Of a stretch of DNA of 33,506 bases, positions 18,482-26,202 are shown one piece after another. The stretch spans positions 1-33,506 of the forward strand of contig JACQIJ010000060.1 of the NCBI GenBank assembly GCA_016198545.1, in the 5' to 3' direction. Within the stretch, counting starts at the first letter, position 1; the number at the start of each line of letters is the position of its first letter. Position numbers and translations under genes: made by a program. The notes beneath the pieces are model-generated. The model was given only the letters and a program-made list of their open reading frames with translations, did no database searches and was not told where the DNA came from. Origin of the DNA: Pseudomonadota bacterium. Lineage in GTDB: Bacteria; Pseudomonadota; Alphaproteobacteria; Micavibrionales; Micavibrionaceae.

Positions 18482-20056
18482 CTACTTCGTCGCCTGAAAC
18501 CGGATCGCCGGGTTGTTGGTCTGCGCGTCGTCGAGGTGCCAGGCGTTGCGCGCCAGAAAGACGGGGTCGCCATCATGATCATTGGCGACGGCTCCGCGGT
18601 TGCGATCAATGAAATCCTTCAGCACCGATGAATCGTCCGCCGCCAGCCAGCGCGCGGTGTGCAGGGCCGTTTCCTCAAACTTCACCGGCACGCTGTATTC
18701 GGTGCGGATGCGGTCGGCCAGAATCTCGAATTGCAACGCGCCGACAACGCCGACGACCCAGCTTGAATCCGTCAGCGGCCTGAACACACGGGCCGCACCC
18801 TCCTCCGCCAGCTGCTCCAGCGCCTCGCCAAGGTGCTTGGCCTTCATCGGGTCTTCCGCGCGGGCTTTCTGCATGTATTCCGGCGCGAAGCTGGGGATGC
18901 CCGTAAAATTCAGGTCTTCGCCTTCGGTCAGCGCGTCGCCGATCCGCAGGTTCCCGTGGTTCGGCAGGCCTATGATGTCGCCCGCAAAGGCTTCTTCGGC
19001 GGCATTCCGCTCCTGCGCGAAGAACATCAGCGGGTTGTGCATCGGGATCACCTTCCCGCTGCGCACGTGCTTCAGTTTCATGCCTTTTTTGAAAGGGCCG
19101 GAGCAGATGCGCGCGAAAGCGATGCGGTCGCGGTGCTTCGGATCCATATTGGCCTGTATCTTGAAAACAAAGGCAGAGACTTTCGGTTCATCCGGCAAAA
19201 CTTCGCGTTCCAATGCTTTTTGCGACCGCGGCGCGGGCGCGAATTTACCGAGGCCCTGCAGCAGTTCGCGCACGCCAAAATTATTCACCGCGCTGCCAAA
19301 ATAGACGGGCGTCATGTGACCTTCCAGATAGGCCTGATGATCGAGCGGCTTGCAGGCGCCACGCAGCATTTCCACGTCTTCGCGCAACTTCGCTGCCTGA
19401 TCCGCGGGCAGGCGTTGGTCGATTTTCGGGTCATCGAGGCCCGCGCATTCGATGCCTTCGGCGATTTCCTCGCCCTTCGTGCGCTCCATCAGAACAAGCT
19501 TGTCGTTCAGGATGTCGTAACAGCCCCGGAAATCCCGGCCCATGCCGATTGGCCAGCTGGCGGGGGTGACATCGAGCTGCAGCTTGCTTTCGATCTCATC
19601 CAGCAGATCGATGGGATCAAGCGAATCGCGGTCCATTTTGTTCACGAAGGTGATGATGGGAATGTCGCGCATCCGGCACACTTCAAACAATTTCAGCGTC
19701 TGCGACTGAATGCCGCGCGCACCATCAAGCACCATCACCGCGCTGTCCACGGCGGTCAGAACGCGGTAAGTATCCTCGGAGAAATCCTCGTGCCCCGGCG
19801 TATCGAGCAGGTTGAAAGTATGATCGCCGTATTCGAACGTCATCACGGCGGAAGTGACGGAAATCCCCCGTTCCTGCTCCACCTTCATCCAGTCGGAACG
19901 CGCACGGCGGCGTTCGCCCTTCGCCTTCACCATCCCGGCCATCTGGATCGCGCCGCCGAACAGCAGCAGCTTTTCGGTAAGCGTCGTCTTCCCGGCGTCC
20001 GGATGGGCGATGATGGCGAACGTGCGCCGCTTTTGACTCTGATCCTGCAGGCTCAT
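18482..20056 (-). CDS. prfC: Peptide chain release factor 3
   Basis: A 524-residue translational GTPase that recycles RF1 and RF2 from the ribosome after peptide release. The G motifs are G1 HPDAGKTT (18-25), G2 RGISVTS (63-69), G3 DTPGHEDF (85-92) and G4 NKMD (139-142). The segment after about residue 290 has the RF3 domains II and III (FVFKIQANMDPKHRDRIAF, VVGVVGALQFEIL). Length is typical (about 525-530). It follows mucR by 23 bases on the same strand. The ribosome site is weak (GAAGAAGAAAA before ATG). Confidence 0.96.
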   Translation of the reverse strand: MSLQDQSQKRRTFAIIAHPDAGKTTLTEKLLLFGGAIQMAGMVKAKGERRRARSDWMKVEQERGISVTSAVMTFEYGDHTFNLLDTPGHEDFSEDTYRVLTAVDSAVMVLDGARGIQSQTLKLFEVCRMRDIPIITFVNKMDRDSLDPIDLLDEIESKLQLDVTPASWPIGMGRDFRGCYDILNDKLVLMERTKGEEIAEGIECAGLDDPKIDQRLPADQAAKLREDVEMLRGACKPLDHQAYLEGHMTPVYFGSAVNNFGVRELLQGLGKFAPAPRSQKALEREVLPDEPKVSAFVFKIQANMDPKHRDRIAFARICSGPFKKGMKLKHVRSGKVIPMHNPLMFFAQERNAAEEAFAGDIIGLPNHGNLRIGDALTEGEDLNFTGIPSFAPEYMQKARAEDPMKAKHLGEALEQLAEEGAARVFRPLTDSSWVVGVVGALQFEILADRIRTEYSVPVKFEETALHTARWLAADDSSVLKDFIDRNRGAVANDHDGDPVFLARNAWHLDDAQTNNPAIRFQATK

Positions 20057-20079
20057 TTTTCTTCTTCAGGGTGTTTGAA

Positions 20080-20508
20080 CTACTTAGCGCGGCCTTTCGT
20101 GCCGAGGCCTATTTCCTTGGCAAGGCTGCTGCGCCGCTTGGCGTAATTCGGCGCCACCATCGGGTAATCGGCAGACAAGCCCCAGCGTTCGCGGTATTGC
20201 TCCGGCGTCATGGAATAGGCCGTTTGCAGGTGGCGCTTGAGCATTTTCAGTTTTTTGCCGTCTTCGAGGCAGACGATATAATCGGGCGTCACGGATTTTT
20301 TAATCGGCACGGCGGGCTGAGGCCTGTCGGCCATCATCGCGGACGCGCCGCCTTCGCCCGTCAGGCCTGCCAGCGTACGGTAGACCTTCTGGATGACATT
20401 GGGAATTTCATCGGCGGCGACCTGCGTCGCCGACAAATGCGCGGAGACGATTTCCGTTGTCAGAGTCAAAAGGTAATCGTATTTACCATTGCCGTCATCG
20501 CCAGTCAT
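20080..20508 (-). CDS. MucR/Ros family transcriptional regulator
   Basis: A 142-residue DNA-binding regulator of the alphaproteobacterial MucR/Ros family, which controls exopolysaccharide, motility and cell-cycle genes in relatives. The N-terminus (about 12-48) is the self-association region (LLTLTTEIVSAHLS, IPNVIQKVYRTLAGL). The C-terminal Ros zinc-finger-like domain spans about 75-130 (YIVCLEDGKKLKMLKRHL, MTPEQYRERWGLSADYPM). C80, D83 and H93 are present, but the usual last histidine is replaced (A98 in HLQTAY), so the metal site may be incomplete, as reported for some MucR homologues. It is divergent from nadC. The gap contains repeated short motifs that could be its own targets. Confidence 0.9.
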   Translation of the reverse strand: MTGDDGNGKYDYLLTLTTEIVSAHLSATQVAADEIPNVIQKVYRTLAGLTGEGGASAMMADRPQPAVPIKKSVTPDYIVCLEDGKKLKMLKRHLQTAYSMTPEQYRERWGLSADYPMVAPNYAKRRSSLAKEIGLGTKGRAK

Positions 20509-20528
20509 GAATAAAGCCTTTCGTTACG

Positions 20529-20593
20529 AAGTATAAATGCATATCGGCGGAAAATCCGCAAGTATTCGCGCAAATAAAATACTTACTATGCAT
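20529..20593. promoter_or_regulatory. Repeated short motifs in the mucR-nadC gap
   Basis: AAGTAT occurs at 20529 and 20560, with its reverse ATACTT at 20579. ATGCAT palindromes lie at 20537-20542 and 20588-20593. A small hairpin, GCGGA-AAA-TCCGC (20547-20559), sits between them. AT-rich, loosely repeated sites are typical MucR targets, so autoregulation is plausible. On the minus strand TATACT (20535-20530) could be the -10 of mucR. Confidence 0.35.
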
Positions 20594-20617
20594 GAAAAAT
20601 CTGCCATAGTCGCAGAC

Positions 20618-21460
20618 ATGAATATCGATGCCCGAACCGTGGAAAACGCCATAAAACGCGCACTGGCCGAAGACCTCGGCGGCGGCAGGGACATCACGAC
20701 GGCGGCCGCCATCCCCCCCGGCGCGGCAATGAAGGCCGTCATGCGCGCACGGCGGGAAGGCATATTGTGCGGCGGGGAAATCGCCGCCGCTGCGTTCCGC
20801 GCCGTCGACCCGTCCCTGAAAATCACGGCACACATCAGGGATGGCGGCAAAATCGCGCCGGGGCAGGATATACTGAGCATCGAAGGGCCGGCGGCTTCGA
20901 TCCTGACAGCGGAACGGACGGCGCTGAATTTCGCCACGCATCTTTCGGGCATCTCCACGATGACAGGAAAGTATGTTGAGGCCGTCGCGGGAACGAAGGC
21001 CTCCATTATGTGCACGCGCAAGACGCTGCCCGGCCTGCGCATCTTTCAGAAATACGCGGTCAGATGCGGCGGCGGCCGAAACCACCGCTTCGGGCTTTAC
21101 GATGCAGTTCTTATCAAGGACAACCATATCGCCGCCGCGGGAGGCGTGGGAACAGCCATCGAAAAAGCATTATCCTTCACAGAAAAAAAAGTGAAAATCG
21201 AAGTCGAAGTGGACACAATGGATCAGCTCAAAGAGGCGCTGCAGCACGACATAGACGTTGTTCTTCTGGACAATATGCCCGCCGATATGCTGCGGCTGGC
21301 GGTGAAAATGGCGAAAGGAAAATGCCTGACCGAAGCTTCGGGCGGGATTACCCTTCGAAATGTCCGCGCCGCGGCGCAAACAGGCGTTGACATGATTTCC
21401 ATTGGCGCCCTGACCCACAGCGCGCCCGCGCTCGACATCGGACTGGACACGATCCTTTAG
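20618..21460 (+). CDS. nadC: Nicotinate-nucleotide pyrophosphorylase (carboxylating)
   Basis: A 280-residue quinolinate phosphoribosyltransferase, which makes nicotinate mononucleotide from quinolinate and PRPP in de novo NAD synthesis. Motifs are ERTALNF (99-105), TRKTLPGLR (133-141), GGGRNHRFGLYDAVLIKDNH (151-170), EVEVDTMDQL and the phosphate-binding SGGITLRNV with SIGALTHSAP at the end. The ATG at 20618 gives the usual opening (MNIDARTVENAIKRALAEDL). Earlier in-frame ATGs at 20588 and 20537 would add residues that do not fit the family. No ribosome site is clear before any of them. It is not next to nadA or nadB. Its end overlaps the convergent kinase gene by four bases. Confidence 0.93.
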   Translation: MNIDARTVENAIKRALAEDLGGGRDITTAAAIPPGAAMKAVMRARREGILCGGEIAAAAFRAVDPSLKITAHIRDGGKIAPGQDILSIEGPAASILTAERTALNFATHLSGISTMTGKYVEAVAGTKASIMCTRKTLPGLRIFQKYAVRCGGGRNHRFGLYDAVLIKDNHIAAAGGVGTAIEKALSFTEKKVKIEVEVDTMDQLKEALQHDIDVVLLDNMPADMLRLAVKMAKGKCLTEASGGITLRNVRAAAQTGVDMISIGALTHSAPALDIGLDTIL

Positions 21461-22791
21461 ACCGGCAATTCTATGACAACGCGCAGGCCGCCGCGCGGGC
21501 TGCGTGCCAGGCCGATCCGCCCGCCGTGGCCGTGAACAATATCCTGCGCGATCGGCAGACCCAGCCCCACGCCGCCGGTCGCCGGGTTGCGTGACGGTTC
21601 CCCTCGCACGAAAGGCTTGAAGACTTCCTCATATTGATCCTCAGGGATGCCGGGTCCGTCATCGTCGATGGCAATGGCAATTCCGCTTTCCGTCCGCCGC
21701 GCATTGATCCATGCATGCCGGGCGTATTTGCGCGCATTGCCTGTAATATTCACCAGGCAGCGCTCGAACGCCACGGGCCGCAACTGGATGGATAAATCTC
21801 CCTCAACGGTCAGCTCAACATCCATTCCCTGCCGCCGGGATTTCAGCGCAATATCTTCCATCATCTCGCGCAGATCGGTGCGCACAGCCTGTTCGCCGCC
21901 CTGCCCGCGCGCGAAATCGAGATAGGCATCTATCATACGCTCCATGTCGGCAATGTCCGATTTCAGCGCATCGATATCCGGGCTGTCGCCCATCATGGAC
22001 GCCTGCAGCTTCATACGCGTCAGCGGCGTACGCAAATCGTGGGAGACGCCGGCAAGCATCGCCGTGCGCTGCTGCATCTGGCGGCGGATACGCTCGCGCA
22101 TCTCGAGGAAAGAACGCGCAGCCTGGCGCACCTCCCATGCGCCTTCGGGCTTGAAGGTTGCCGGCACGTCCATTCCGCGCCCGAAGCGGTCGGCGGCGAC
22201 TGCAAGCCGCCGTATCGGCCTTATCTGATTGCGCATGAACAGGATGGCAATCGCCAAAAGAACGATGGATATGCCTATCATCCACAAAAGGAAAATATAG
22301 CCTGAAGAAGAGTACATGCGCCTCTGCGGCATGGAAACATGCAATACGCCGTCTTCAAGCTGTACCGACACCTCCACCCATTTCTCCTGCATGTCGGCAT
22401 GGATTTCGTAAGGGCGGCGCAACTGGGAATCGAGAGCGCGCGCCAAACCTTCGGCCACCCCGGACTTCAGTTTATTGGCGCCGCCCTCCCTGACTCTATC
22501 CTCCAGCAGCTTGCCTTTTTCAAAACTAATTAGAAGGTCAAGCCGGCGGGCGGCATAGCCCGAAACAAGTTTTAGCTCTTTCTCATCGGCATCCCCCTGC
22601 TCTATCTGATCGGCGATGACAGCAATCTCCCCCGCAGCGGCGAAGGAAAGGCGGCTTGTCATCTTGTCCCAGTGCCGGTCGAAGAAGATATAGGTAGAAG
22701 TGACCTGTATAAGCAAAACCGGCGTGATAAGGATCATCAGGGAGCGGCCAAGAAGCGTCCGCGGCATGACTTTTTTCAGCGAAAATCCCAT
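21457..22791 (-). CDS. EnvZ-like sensor histidine kinase
   Basis: A 444-residue inner-membrane kinase, partner of the regulator just upstream. Membrane helices lie at about 14-37 and 165-186. The short periplasmic domain between them is followed by a HAMP linker (about 187-237), the phospho-acceptor H251 (GVSHDLRTPLTRM, typical EnvZ), N-box VNITGNARKYA, G1 DDGPGIPE and G2 GVGLGL. ATG at 22791 is preferred because GAGG lies six bases upstream. A TTG at 22803 would overlap the regulator gene by four bases. EnvZ/OmpR systems sense envelope or osmotic conditions, but its exact targets here are unknown. Confidence 0.9.
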   Translation of the reverse strand: MGFSLKKVMPRTLLGRSLMILITPVLLIQVTSTYIFFDRHWDKMTSRLSFAAAGEIAVIADQIEQGDADEKELKLVSGYAARRLDLLISFEKGKLLEDRVREGGANKLKSGVAEGLARALDSQLRRPYEIHADMQEKWVEVSVQLEDGVLHVSMPQRRMYSSSGYIFLLWMIGISIVLLAIAILFMRNQIRPIRRLAVAADRFGRGMDVPATFKPEGAWEVRQAARSFLEMRERIRRQMQQRTAMLAGVSHDLRTPLTRMKLQASMMGDSPDIDALKSDIADMERMIDAYLDFARGQGGEQAVRTDLREMMEDIALKSRRQGMDVELTVEGDLSIQLRPVAFERCLVNITGNARKYARHAWINARRTESGIAIAIDDDGPGIPEDQYEEVFKPFVRGEPSRNPATGGVGLGLPIAQDIVHGHGGRIGLARSPRGGLRVVIELPV

Positions 22792-22799
22792 ACCGCGCC

Positions 22800-23525
22800 T
22801 CAAACGCTTTCCACGACAAGGCGGTAGCCCTTGCCGCGCACGGTCTGAAGCCAGCGCGGCTCCCGCGGATTGTCCTCGACCTTACGGCGAAGACGGACAA
22901 CCTGCACATCGATGGTACGCGCGCCAACATCCTCCATTCCGCACAAAACAGCCAGCTTTTCGCGGGTCACTATCCGCCCCGGGCAACTGCCCAGCGCGCG
23001 CAGGAGATTGGCCTCTACCGTCGTCAGGCGCAGGATTTTCCCGCCACGGTCCCGCAACTCATTCAATCCGGGATCGAACAACCAGCCGCCAAACCGGAAC
23101 GGGAGCATCTCTTCCTCGACAACGGGCGGCGGACGCCGTTTCATAATGGAGTGAATCCGCAAGACCAGTTCGCGCGGCTCAAACGGCTTCGGCAGATAGT
23201 CATCAGCCCCCGTTTCAAGGCCGCTTACCCGATCTTCCGCTTCGCCCAGCGCGGTCAGCAACAGCACGGGTACATCGTTCCCTGCCTTGCGAATGGATTT
23301 TGTAAAATCAAGACCGTTTTCTCCTGGCATCATGATATCGACGACCAGCGCATCAAAGGCCAGGCGTTTCATAATTTCCCGCGCGTTTCCGGCATCGGCG
23401 GCCTCGCAGGCGACCATGCCGTTTTCGCCCAGAAAACGGGTCACCAGCGCACGTATCCGATCATCATCGTCGATGACAAGGATATGCGGCGCGCCGGTCA
23501 GATTTCTGTTTTCAAGAGCCTTCAT
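22800..23525 (-). CDS. OmpR family response regulator
   Basis: A 241-residue regulator. The receiver domain (about 13-130) has the acidic pair region IDDDD, phospho-acceptor D63 (VVDIMMPG), T91 and K113 (LPKPFEP). The winged-helix DNA-binding domain (about 140-238) ends in the OmpR pattern RTIDVQVVRLRRKVE and TVRGKGYRL. It forms an operon with the EnvZ-like kinase. The promoter must lie in the 49-base gap shared with the divergent ilvE gene. The same pair next to a branched-chain aminotransferase occurs in other alphaproteobacteria, to my knowledge, but this should be checked. Confidence 0.94.
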   Translation of the reverse strand: MKALENRNLTGAPHILVIDDDDRIRALVTRFLGENGMVACEAADAGNAREIMKRLAFDALVVDIMMPGENGLDFTKSIRKAGNDVPVLLLTALGEAEDRVSGLETGADDYLPKPFEPRELVLRIHSIMKRRPPPVVEEEMLPFRFGGWLFDPGLNELRDRGGKILRLTTVEANLLRALGSCPGRIVTREKLAVLCGMEDVGARTIDVQVVRLRRKVEDNPREPRWLQTVRGKGYRLVVESV

Positions 23526-23574
23526 TTCTGCTTTTATTCATACGACTTTATCATTGCAATAAAAAGAGGTTTTC

Positions 23575-24486
23575 ATGGCTGCGCCCACCCCCCTTATCCC
23601 GTTTGACGACCGCGACGGATACATCTGGCTGGACGGTAAAATGCTGCCCTGGCGCGATGCGAAGCTGCACGTTCTGTCGCACGGGCTGCACTATGGGGGA
23701 AGCGTCTTCGAGGGCGAACGATCCTACGGCGGCAACATCTTCAAACTGCGCGAACACTCGGAAAGGTTTATACGCTCCGGCGACCTGATAGATATGAAAA
23801 TACAAATGAGCGTAAAGGAGATCGAAAACGCCTCACGCGAGGTGCTGGAAGCGAACGAAATCATAGACGGGTATATTCGCCCGATCGCATGGCGCGGCAC
23901 GGAACAGCTCGCCATTTCCGGTCAGCAATGCAAGGTTCATGTCGCCTTCGCCTGCTGGCCGTGGCCAAAATACTTCTTCCCCAAGGGTGGCGAAGGGAAA
24001 GGCATCGCGCTAAAAACATCGAAATGGGTACGGCCCGATCCGCGCTCCATGCCGGTGCAGAGCAAAGCCGCCGGGATCTATATGGTCGGCACGATGGCCA
24101 AGCACGCGGCAGAGCGCGACGGATACGACGACGTGCTGATGCACGATTATAAGGGACGCGTCGCCGAATCATCGGGCTCCAATCTTTTTATCGTAAAAAA
24201 TGGCGCGATGAAGACGCCCGTGCCCGAATGCTTTCTGAACGGCATCACGCGGCAGACGATCATGCAGATGGCAAAGGACATGAAAATCCCGCTTGAGGAA
24301 GGCACAATCATGCCGGAAGACCTGAAAAGCGTTGATGAAATCTTTGTTACCGGAACAGCCGCGGAAGTCACGCCGGTTGGAAAAATAGACGACCGCGAAT
24401 ACGAAACCGGCCCCGTGACCAAACGCCTGATGGAAGCGTATTCGGATCTCGTCCGCGGCAAGGGCGCGAGCACGGCCGCGGCGTAA
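23575..24486 (+). CDS. ilvE: Branched-chain amino acid aminotransferase
   Basis: A 303-residue fold-type IV PLP enzyme that interconverts leucine, isoleucine and valine with their 2-oxo acids. The opening includes HGLHYGGSVFEGERSY (36-51). The PLP lysine is K164 (VQSKAAGIYM), and the conserved AESSGSNLF and GITRQTIM motifs follow. The alternative, D-amino acid transaminase or aminodeoxychorismate lyase, is less likely given the length and the FEGERSY motif. AGAGG before the ATG supports the start. It diverges from the OmpR-type regulator with a gap of only 49 bases. Confidence 0.92.
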   Translation: MAAPTPLIPFDDRDGYIWLDGKMLPWRDAKLHVLSHGLHYGGSVFEGERSYGGNIFKLREHSERFIRSGDLIDMKIQMSVKEIENASREVLEANEIIDGYIRPIAWRGTEQLAISGQQCKVHVAFACWPWPKYFFPKGGEGKGIALKTSKWVRPDPRSMPVQSKAAGIYMVGTMAKHAAERDGYDDVLMHDYKGRVAESSGSNLFIVKNGAMKTPVPECFLNGITRQTIMQMAKDMKIPLEEGTIMPEDLKSVDEIFVTGTAAEVTPVGKIDDREYETGPVTKRLMEAYSDLVRGKGASTAAA

Positions 24487-24532
24487 TTTATCCGGATTGC
24501 TCCGCCGATTCACTTCTCACAGTGACGGGAAG

Positions 24533-24600
24533 AAAAAACCACAGATAGACGCAGATGAGTACGGATAAGCCGTTTATCTGTGTTCATCCGTGGTTTTTAA
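24533..24600. repeat. Imperfect inverted repeat of ten-base units, possible bidirectional terminator
   Basis: The left arm starts AAAAAACCACAGAT (24533-24546) and the right arm ends ATCCGTGGTTTTTAA (24586-24600), mirroring it. Within each arm a ten-base unit like CACAGATAAA repeats: CACAGATAGA, CGCAGATGAG and TACGGATAAG on the left, CACGGATGAA and CACAGATAAA on the right arm read backwards. It lies between the convergent ilvE and msrA genes. The A-run and T-run at its ends suit a two-way terminator. Similar sequences are scattered in other bacterial genomes, as far as I recall. The rest of the 170-base gap holds a further CGCGGAGAAGCGGAG stretch (24617-24631) and nothing else. Confidence 0.65.
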
Positions 24601-24656
24601 TCGTTTATGTTTTTAACGCGGAGAAGCGGAGTGATAGAGAAATATGGATTTTTCTT

Positions 24657-25259
24657 TTATTCTTCCCCGCCCGCCTCATCGCCCCAGACGGCTTTTAAAC
24701 GGCCGTCGCGCCCGCACCCGCCGCGGTAATATTTATACTTCCACGGATTTTTGATGTAATAATCCTGGTGGTATTCTTCCGCCGGCCAGAATTTCGCGGC
24801 GGGCAGGATTTTCGTCACTGTTTCTTTTCCAAGCCGCGATTCAATTGCCGCCTTCGACTCTGCGGCAAAACGCTTTTCTTCATCATCCGCGGCAAAAATT
24901 GCGGACGCATATTGATTTCCCTTATCGCAAAACTGCCCTTCGGCATCGAACGGGTCGATGTTGCGCCAAAAAACCTCCAGCAACCGGGCATAGGATATCT
25001 TCGACGAGTCGTACGTTACCTGCACGACTTCCTTGTGCCCCGTGCCACCATCGGACACTTCTTTATAAGTGGGATTTTCCACCCCGCCGCCCGCATAGCC
25101 GGACTGCACATCCGTCACGCCGTCAAGCCGGTCGAACGGATACTCCATGCACCAGAAACAGCCACCGGCGAAAATTGCGGTTTTTAAAGCCGGGCTTTCG
25201 GCGCGCGCTGCCGGCGACAACAGAAAAACCGCCGCCAGAAACATCATGATCAAACGCAT
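24657..25259 (-). CDS. msrA: Exported peptide methionine sulfoxide reductase A
   Basis: A 200-residue MsrA (from the ATG at 25259), reducing methionine-S-sulfoxide in proteins. The N-terminus is a signal peptide (hydrophobic to about residue 17, cut after ARA), so the enzyme acts in the periplasm. The active-site motif GGCFWCME has the catalytic cysteine at 34. A later cysteine in GQFCDKGNQYASAIF and one in GGCGRDGRL near the C-terminus could serve recycling. I chose the ATG at 25259 because AAAGGA is seven bases upstream. The ATG at 25265 is too close to that site. No msrB is adjacent. The next gene upstream is the DUF486 gene. Confidence 0.93.
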   Translation of the reverse strand: MRLIMMFLAAVFLLSPAARAESPALKTAIFAGGCFWCMEYPFDRLDGVTDVQSGYAGGGVENPTYKEVSDGGTGHKEVVQVTYDSSKISYARLLEVFWRNIDPFDAEGQFCDKGNQYASAIFAADDEEKRFAAESKAAIESRLGKETVTKILPAAKFWPAEEYHQDYYIKNPWKYKYYRGGCGRDGRLKAVWGDEAGGEE

Positions 25260-25305
25260 AAGCATGTCCTTTCATTGGAAGCATTCGCGCACAGTTCCCG
25301 GATGG

Positions 25306-25662
25306 TTACCATTTTTTGAATATGAAGAATGCGGCGGCGATGATAAGCCCAAAGCCGACCAGATGGTTCCAGCGCACCGGTTCATGCAGATACCAGACGG
25401 AAAACCCGACAAAAACGATCAGCGTTATGATTTCCTGGATGGTCTTGAGCTGCGCCGCGCTAAACACCGCATGACCGTAACGGTTCGCGGGAACCTGCAG
25501 ACAGTATTCAAAAAATGCGATGCCCCAGCTGATGAGAATGACGATCAGAAGAGGCGCGGCCTTGAATTTCAAATGGCCATACCACGCGAATGTCATGAAA
25601 ACATTCGAACAAACCAGAAGACCGATGGTCATCAGGGGAACAAAAAACGATGACGGCAGCAT
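25306..25662 (-). CDS. DUF486 family small membrane protein
   Basis: A 118-residue inner-membrane protein with four predicted helices (about 7-25, 35-52, 70-86 and 95-115). The pattern TFAWYGHLKF, SWGIAFFEYCLQVPANRYG and FSAAQLKTIQEIITL is typical of DUF486, a family placed among the drug/metabolite transporters. Substrate is unknown. The ATG at 25662 has AGGGGG eight bases upstream. It lies 46 bases before msrA on the same strand and may share its transcript. Confidence 0.85.
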   Translation of the reverse strand: MLPSSFFVPLMTIGLLVCSNVFMTFAWYGHLKFKAAPLLIVILISWGIAFFEYCLQVPANRYGHAVFSAAQLKTIQEIITLIVFVGFSVWYLHEPVRWNHLVGFGLIIAAAFFIFKKW

Positions 25663-25687
25663 AAAAAACACCCCCTGGACTCAACGT

Positions 25688-25722
25688 GCGGCATTGTCCC
25701 GAATGCCGCCTCTGGATATAAA
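25688..25722 (+). promoter_or_regulatory. Promoter with overlapping palindrome before the DUF2946 gene
   Basis: GCGGCATT (25688-25695) and AATGCCGC (25702-25709) form a perfect eight-base inverted repeat around six bases. A candidate promoter, TTGTCC (25694-25699) and TATAAA (25717-25722) with a 17-base spacer, has its -35 inside the palindrome. This is the layout of a repressor operator. It could also affect the divergent DUF486 gene. Confidence 0.5.
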
Positions 25723-25748
25723 TACTACCAGAATCGATTCGGAGACAT

Positions 25749-26129
25749 ATGCCCGCTATCGTAACGAACAGATTTATTATTCATGCTTTCCTTATAGCCG
25801 CTCTGCTGACGGGCGCGATTTCCCCCGCCTGCAAATTTATCAGGGGGGAAGTAAAATCCGTTATCGAAATATGCACGCTCTACGGCCTGAAAAAAATAGA
25901 ATGGCGCGCCCCCGGCCCTGTCCCGCAAAAAGACGAACAGCATAAGGCCGCGAGTGACTGCGCTTTTTGTTTCGCCTTTGCCAAAATCAAATTCCTTGGC
26001 GCAAAGATTCCGGATGCCACAGCGCCCACGCACGATTACCGCGTTTCTGAACCGGCAGCACGTCCGGAAATCATAAAACTCTATGCTCTGCGGCCCCTGC
26101 CGCCGCGCGGGCCGCCGATCCTCTCCTGA
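25749..26129 (+). CDS. DUF2946-like small protein
   Basis: A 126-residue protein. The N-terminus has a hydrophobic segment at about 10-26 ending in AISPAC, either a signal or lipoprotein-like sequence. Then comes VIEICTLYGLKKIEW, later CAFCFAF, and a C-terminus RGPPILS. The C-T-x-x-G block, the CxxC and the RGPP ending match the DUF2946 pattern, seen in other bacteria near copper and TonB receptor genes. The assignment is by pattern and is not certain. GGAG six bases upstream supports the start. It precedes the barrel-like protein gene. Confidence 0.6.
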   Translation: MPAIVTNRFIIHAFLIAALLTGAISPACKFIRGEVKSVIEICTLYGLKKIEWRAPGPVPQKDEQHKAASDCAFCFAFAKIKFLGAKIPDATAPTHDYRVSEPAARPEIIKLYALRPLPPRGPPILS

Positions 26130-26202
26130 TACGCATCTGAAATTTTTTGTTTCAACGGCGGCGCATGCGCGTCAGCCATCACGATCATCATGGAGAGACA
26201 CA

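Noticed and set aside
18833-20146. Long open frame (437 codons) on the plus strand
   Set aside because: It is antisense to prfC and reads as a low-complexity shadow sequence, with no domain.
24533-24600. CRISPR array
   Set aside because: The units are ten bases long without spacers and are arranged in two opposed arms.
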